Assembly: GCA_009889585.1 (NCBI GenBank)
Contig: WUQV01000294.1
Span: forward strand, 1-14,069
Length of the DNA stretch: 14,069 nt
Origin: Candidatus Bathyarchaeota archaeon
GTDB taxonomy: Archaea > Thermoproteota > Bathyarchaeia > Bathyarchaeales > WUQV01
Direction: 5' to 3'
Made by a program: the position numbers and the translations under genes. Shown piece after piece: positions 13,016-14,069 of the stretch. Positions within the stretch are counted from its first letter, which is position 1. Every line of letters starts with the position of its first letter. The notes under the pieces were generated by a model. That model did not search any database. It was not told the origin of the DNA and saw only the letters and a list, made by a program, of their open reading frames with translations.

Positions 13016-14069
13016 TCATTCGATCTCCCTTACCTGTTTCACCTTCATTCTTTTAAGCCTTAGCTTATATTGTAGGGTGAGAAGTCTTTCAGGCGCTAAT
13101 AGCTTGCTGGTTGCATATAAGACAATTATAGTTAAAATGGCTGAATATGGAATACCATATAGAACCTCAATTGGTATGGTTGATGTAATCATCTCTCTAG
13201 CTACAATCATGGGATATGATGTTGGTAGAGCGTATGTAAGAAGTTGAAGGCCTAAAGGTAAGGCCCTTAAATCCCCGTACATTATTAGAATGGATGGTAT
13301 TAAAACTGGGATTATGGCCACCCCTAGAAGGGAGCCTGACATCCTAACGTCGCTGCTTAAGGCTCCTATGGCGATGCCTATCGCCGTCATGAATATTATG
13401 GAAAGGGCTAGGCTTAGGGCTAGGACCACGTAGGCCTCCGGCGTTGGAGGCGGTAAGGCTCGGAAGATTCCCACAGTCTCGGGCTCTAAGCCTGGGGCGG
13501 CGATGAATATCCTCTCAAAGTATATGAGGAAACCAACAATGAATAGGATGCTCCCTAAGATAGCCACTATGGATGATCCTAGCAGCTTAGCCATGAGTAT
13601 ATCGTAACGAGTCACCGGAAATGTTAAAAGGGTTTCTAAGGTTTTCTCCTCATTCTCAACGGCCGTGGCTGTGGCAGCTATTTGAGTTACGGTTATGGCT
13701 AAAATAAACAGGACCATGGGGATTATTGCGCCATACCCCATCATAAACTGTCCAAATAAAGCTCCAGGGGGAGCTTGTACAACCCTATCCTTAATCATCG
13801 TGTATCTCGTTATATTCAATGGATTTCTTATGGCTTCAGGTTCAACGCCTGGAGCCAGCTTAGATATTAGCATAGCGCTTAACATATCCGAGCATGTTTT
13901 TAGGGTTCCATCCACGGCTGCATATGCACCCATAACACCAATTCCAACGCTCTCCATAATGGCATAGACATCAACCCTTGACCTTCCAAAGTTAAGTATT
14001 CCCTCCTCAAAACCCTTAGGGATAACGATTAAGGCTTTAGACCTAAGCATTTTAGCTCCTTCAAGAGCG
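13016..14069 (-). CDS. ABC-2 type transporter permease (5'-partial)
   Basis: At least 350 residues; the frame is still open at the right edge, and ALEGAK precedes the first ATG at 14050, so that ATG is internal. The visible protein begins in the extracytoplasmic domain (LRSKALIVIPKGFEEGI is the typical region after the first membrane helix). It continues with about five hydrophobic helices, including MMGYGAIIPMVLFILAITVTQ, LLGSSIVAILGSILFIVGFL and AYVVLALSLALSIIFMTAIG, and the ABC-2 signature region AVENEEKTLETLLTFPVTRYDILMAKLL. It ends in a basic tail (LKRMKVKQ). Such permeases export drugs, lipids or sugars, or are Na+ pumps; the substrate is unknown. The ATPase gene would be expected upstream, beyond 14069. 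The stop is TGA 13016-13018. Confidence 0.92.
   Translation of the reverse strand, partial: ALEGAKMLRSKALIVIPKGFEEGILNFGRSRVDVYAIMESVGIGVMGAYAAVDGTLKTCSDMLSAMLISKLAPGVEPEAIRNPLNITRYTMIKDRVVQAPPGALFGQFMMGYGAIIPMVLFILAITVTQIAATATAVENEEKTLETLLTFPVTRYDILMAKLLGSSIVAILGSILFIVGFLIYFERIFIAAPGLEPETVGIFRALPPPTPEAYVVLALSLALSIIFMTAIGIAIGALSSDVRMSGSLLGVAIIPVLIPSILIMYGDLRALPLGLQLLTYALPTSYPMIVAREMITSTIPIEVLYGIPYSAILTIIVLYATSKLLAPERLLTLQYKLRLKRMKVKQVREIE

Noticed and set aside
14048..14050. ATG as the true start of the ABC-2 permease
   Set aside because: The frame is open upstream to the window edge, and the sequence at this ATG belongs to the extracytoplasmic region, with the first membrane helix missing.
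1..14069. tRNA genes, CRISPR arrays or a tnpA gene
   Set aside because: No cloverleaf with a T-loop signature, no regularly spaced direct repeats and no Y1 transposase motif were found by reading both strands.

Overview
The window looks like a chromosomal segment of a thermophilic archaeon of the Thermoproteota/TACK group. The archaeal form of alanyl-tRNA synthetase, the PaREP1-family protein, TATA boxes 25-30 nt ahead of TTG/GTG/ATG starts with little or no leader, and an archaeal-style tnpB all point that way. The lineage cannot be fixed from the sequence alone. Almost every gene is on the minus strand.

Layout. 1-571: N-terminal part of an IS200/IS605-family TnpB that runs off the left edge. 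578-702: a ribbon-helix-helix antitoxin-like gene just ahead of tnpB, with one base missing. 739-966: a decayed HEPN-domain gene that keeps its promoter. 1199-4346: operon tldD-tldE(pmbA)-PaREP1. 4489-5445: AT-rich carbamate kinase gene. 5715-6338: the only plus-strand gene, a membrane-anchored coiled-coil protein of unknown function. 6465-9242: alaS. 9374-9689: a tnpB-less IS200/IS605-type element ending in a structured, omega-RNA-like tail. 9686-11777: panB followed by a class I aminotransferase. 11871-12806: a conserved TIM-barrel-like protein of uncertain function. 13016-14069: ABC-2 permease, 5' end beyond the right edge.

The metabolic genes are housekeeping: peptide maturation or degradation (TldD/TldE), carbamoyl-phosphate use (carbamate kinase), translation (AlaRS), pantothenate/CoA synthesis and amino-acid metabolism (PanB, aminotransferase), and export (ABC-2 permease).

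The most interesting part is the mobile DNA. The element at 9374-9689 can be delimited almost to the base. It lies directly 3' of TTTAC, has a hairpin near its left end, and ends in an IS605-type right-end hairpin followed by TCAA. Removing exactly this interval rebuilds a normal end for the aminotransferase gene (Lys-TAA). The element now supplies that gene's TGA stop. It has no intact ORF but encodes a strongly folded RNA with a GNRA-capped hairpin, so it could be a stand-alone guide-RNA cassette served in trans by a TnpB such as the one at the left edge. All homology statements come from recognition by eye; no search or folding program was run.
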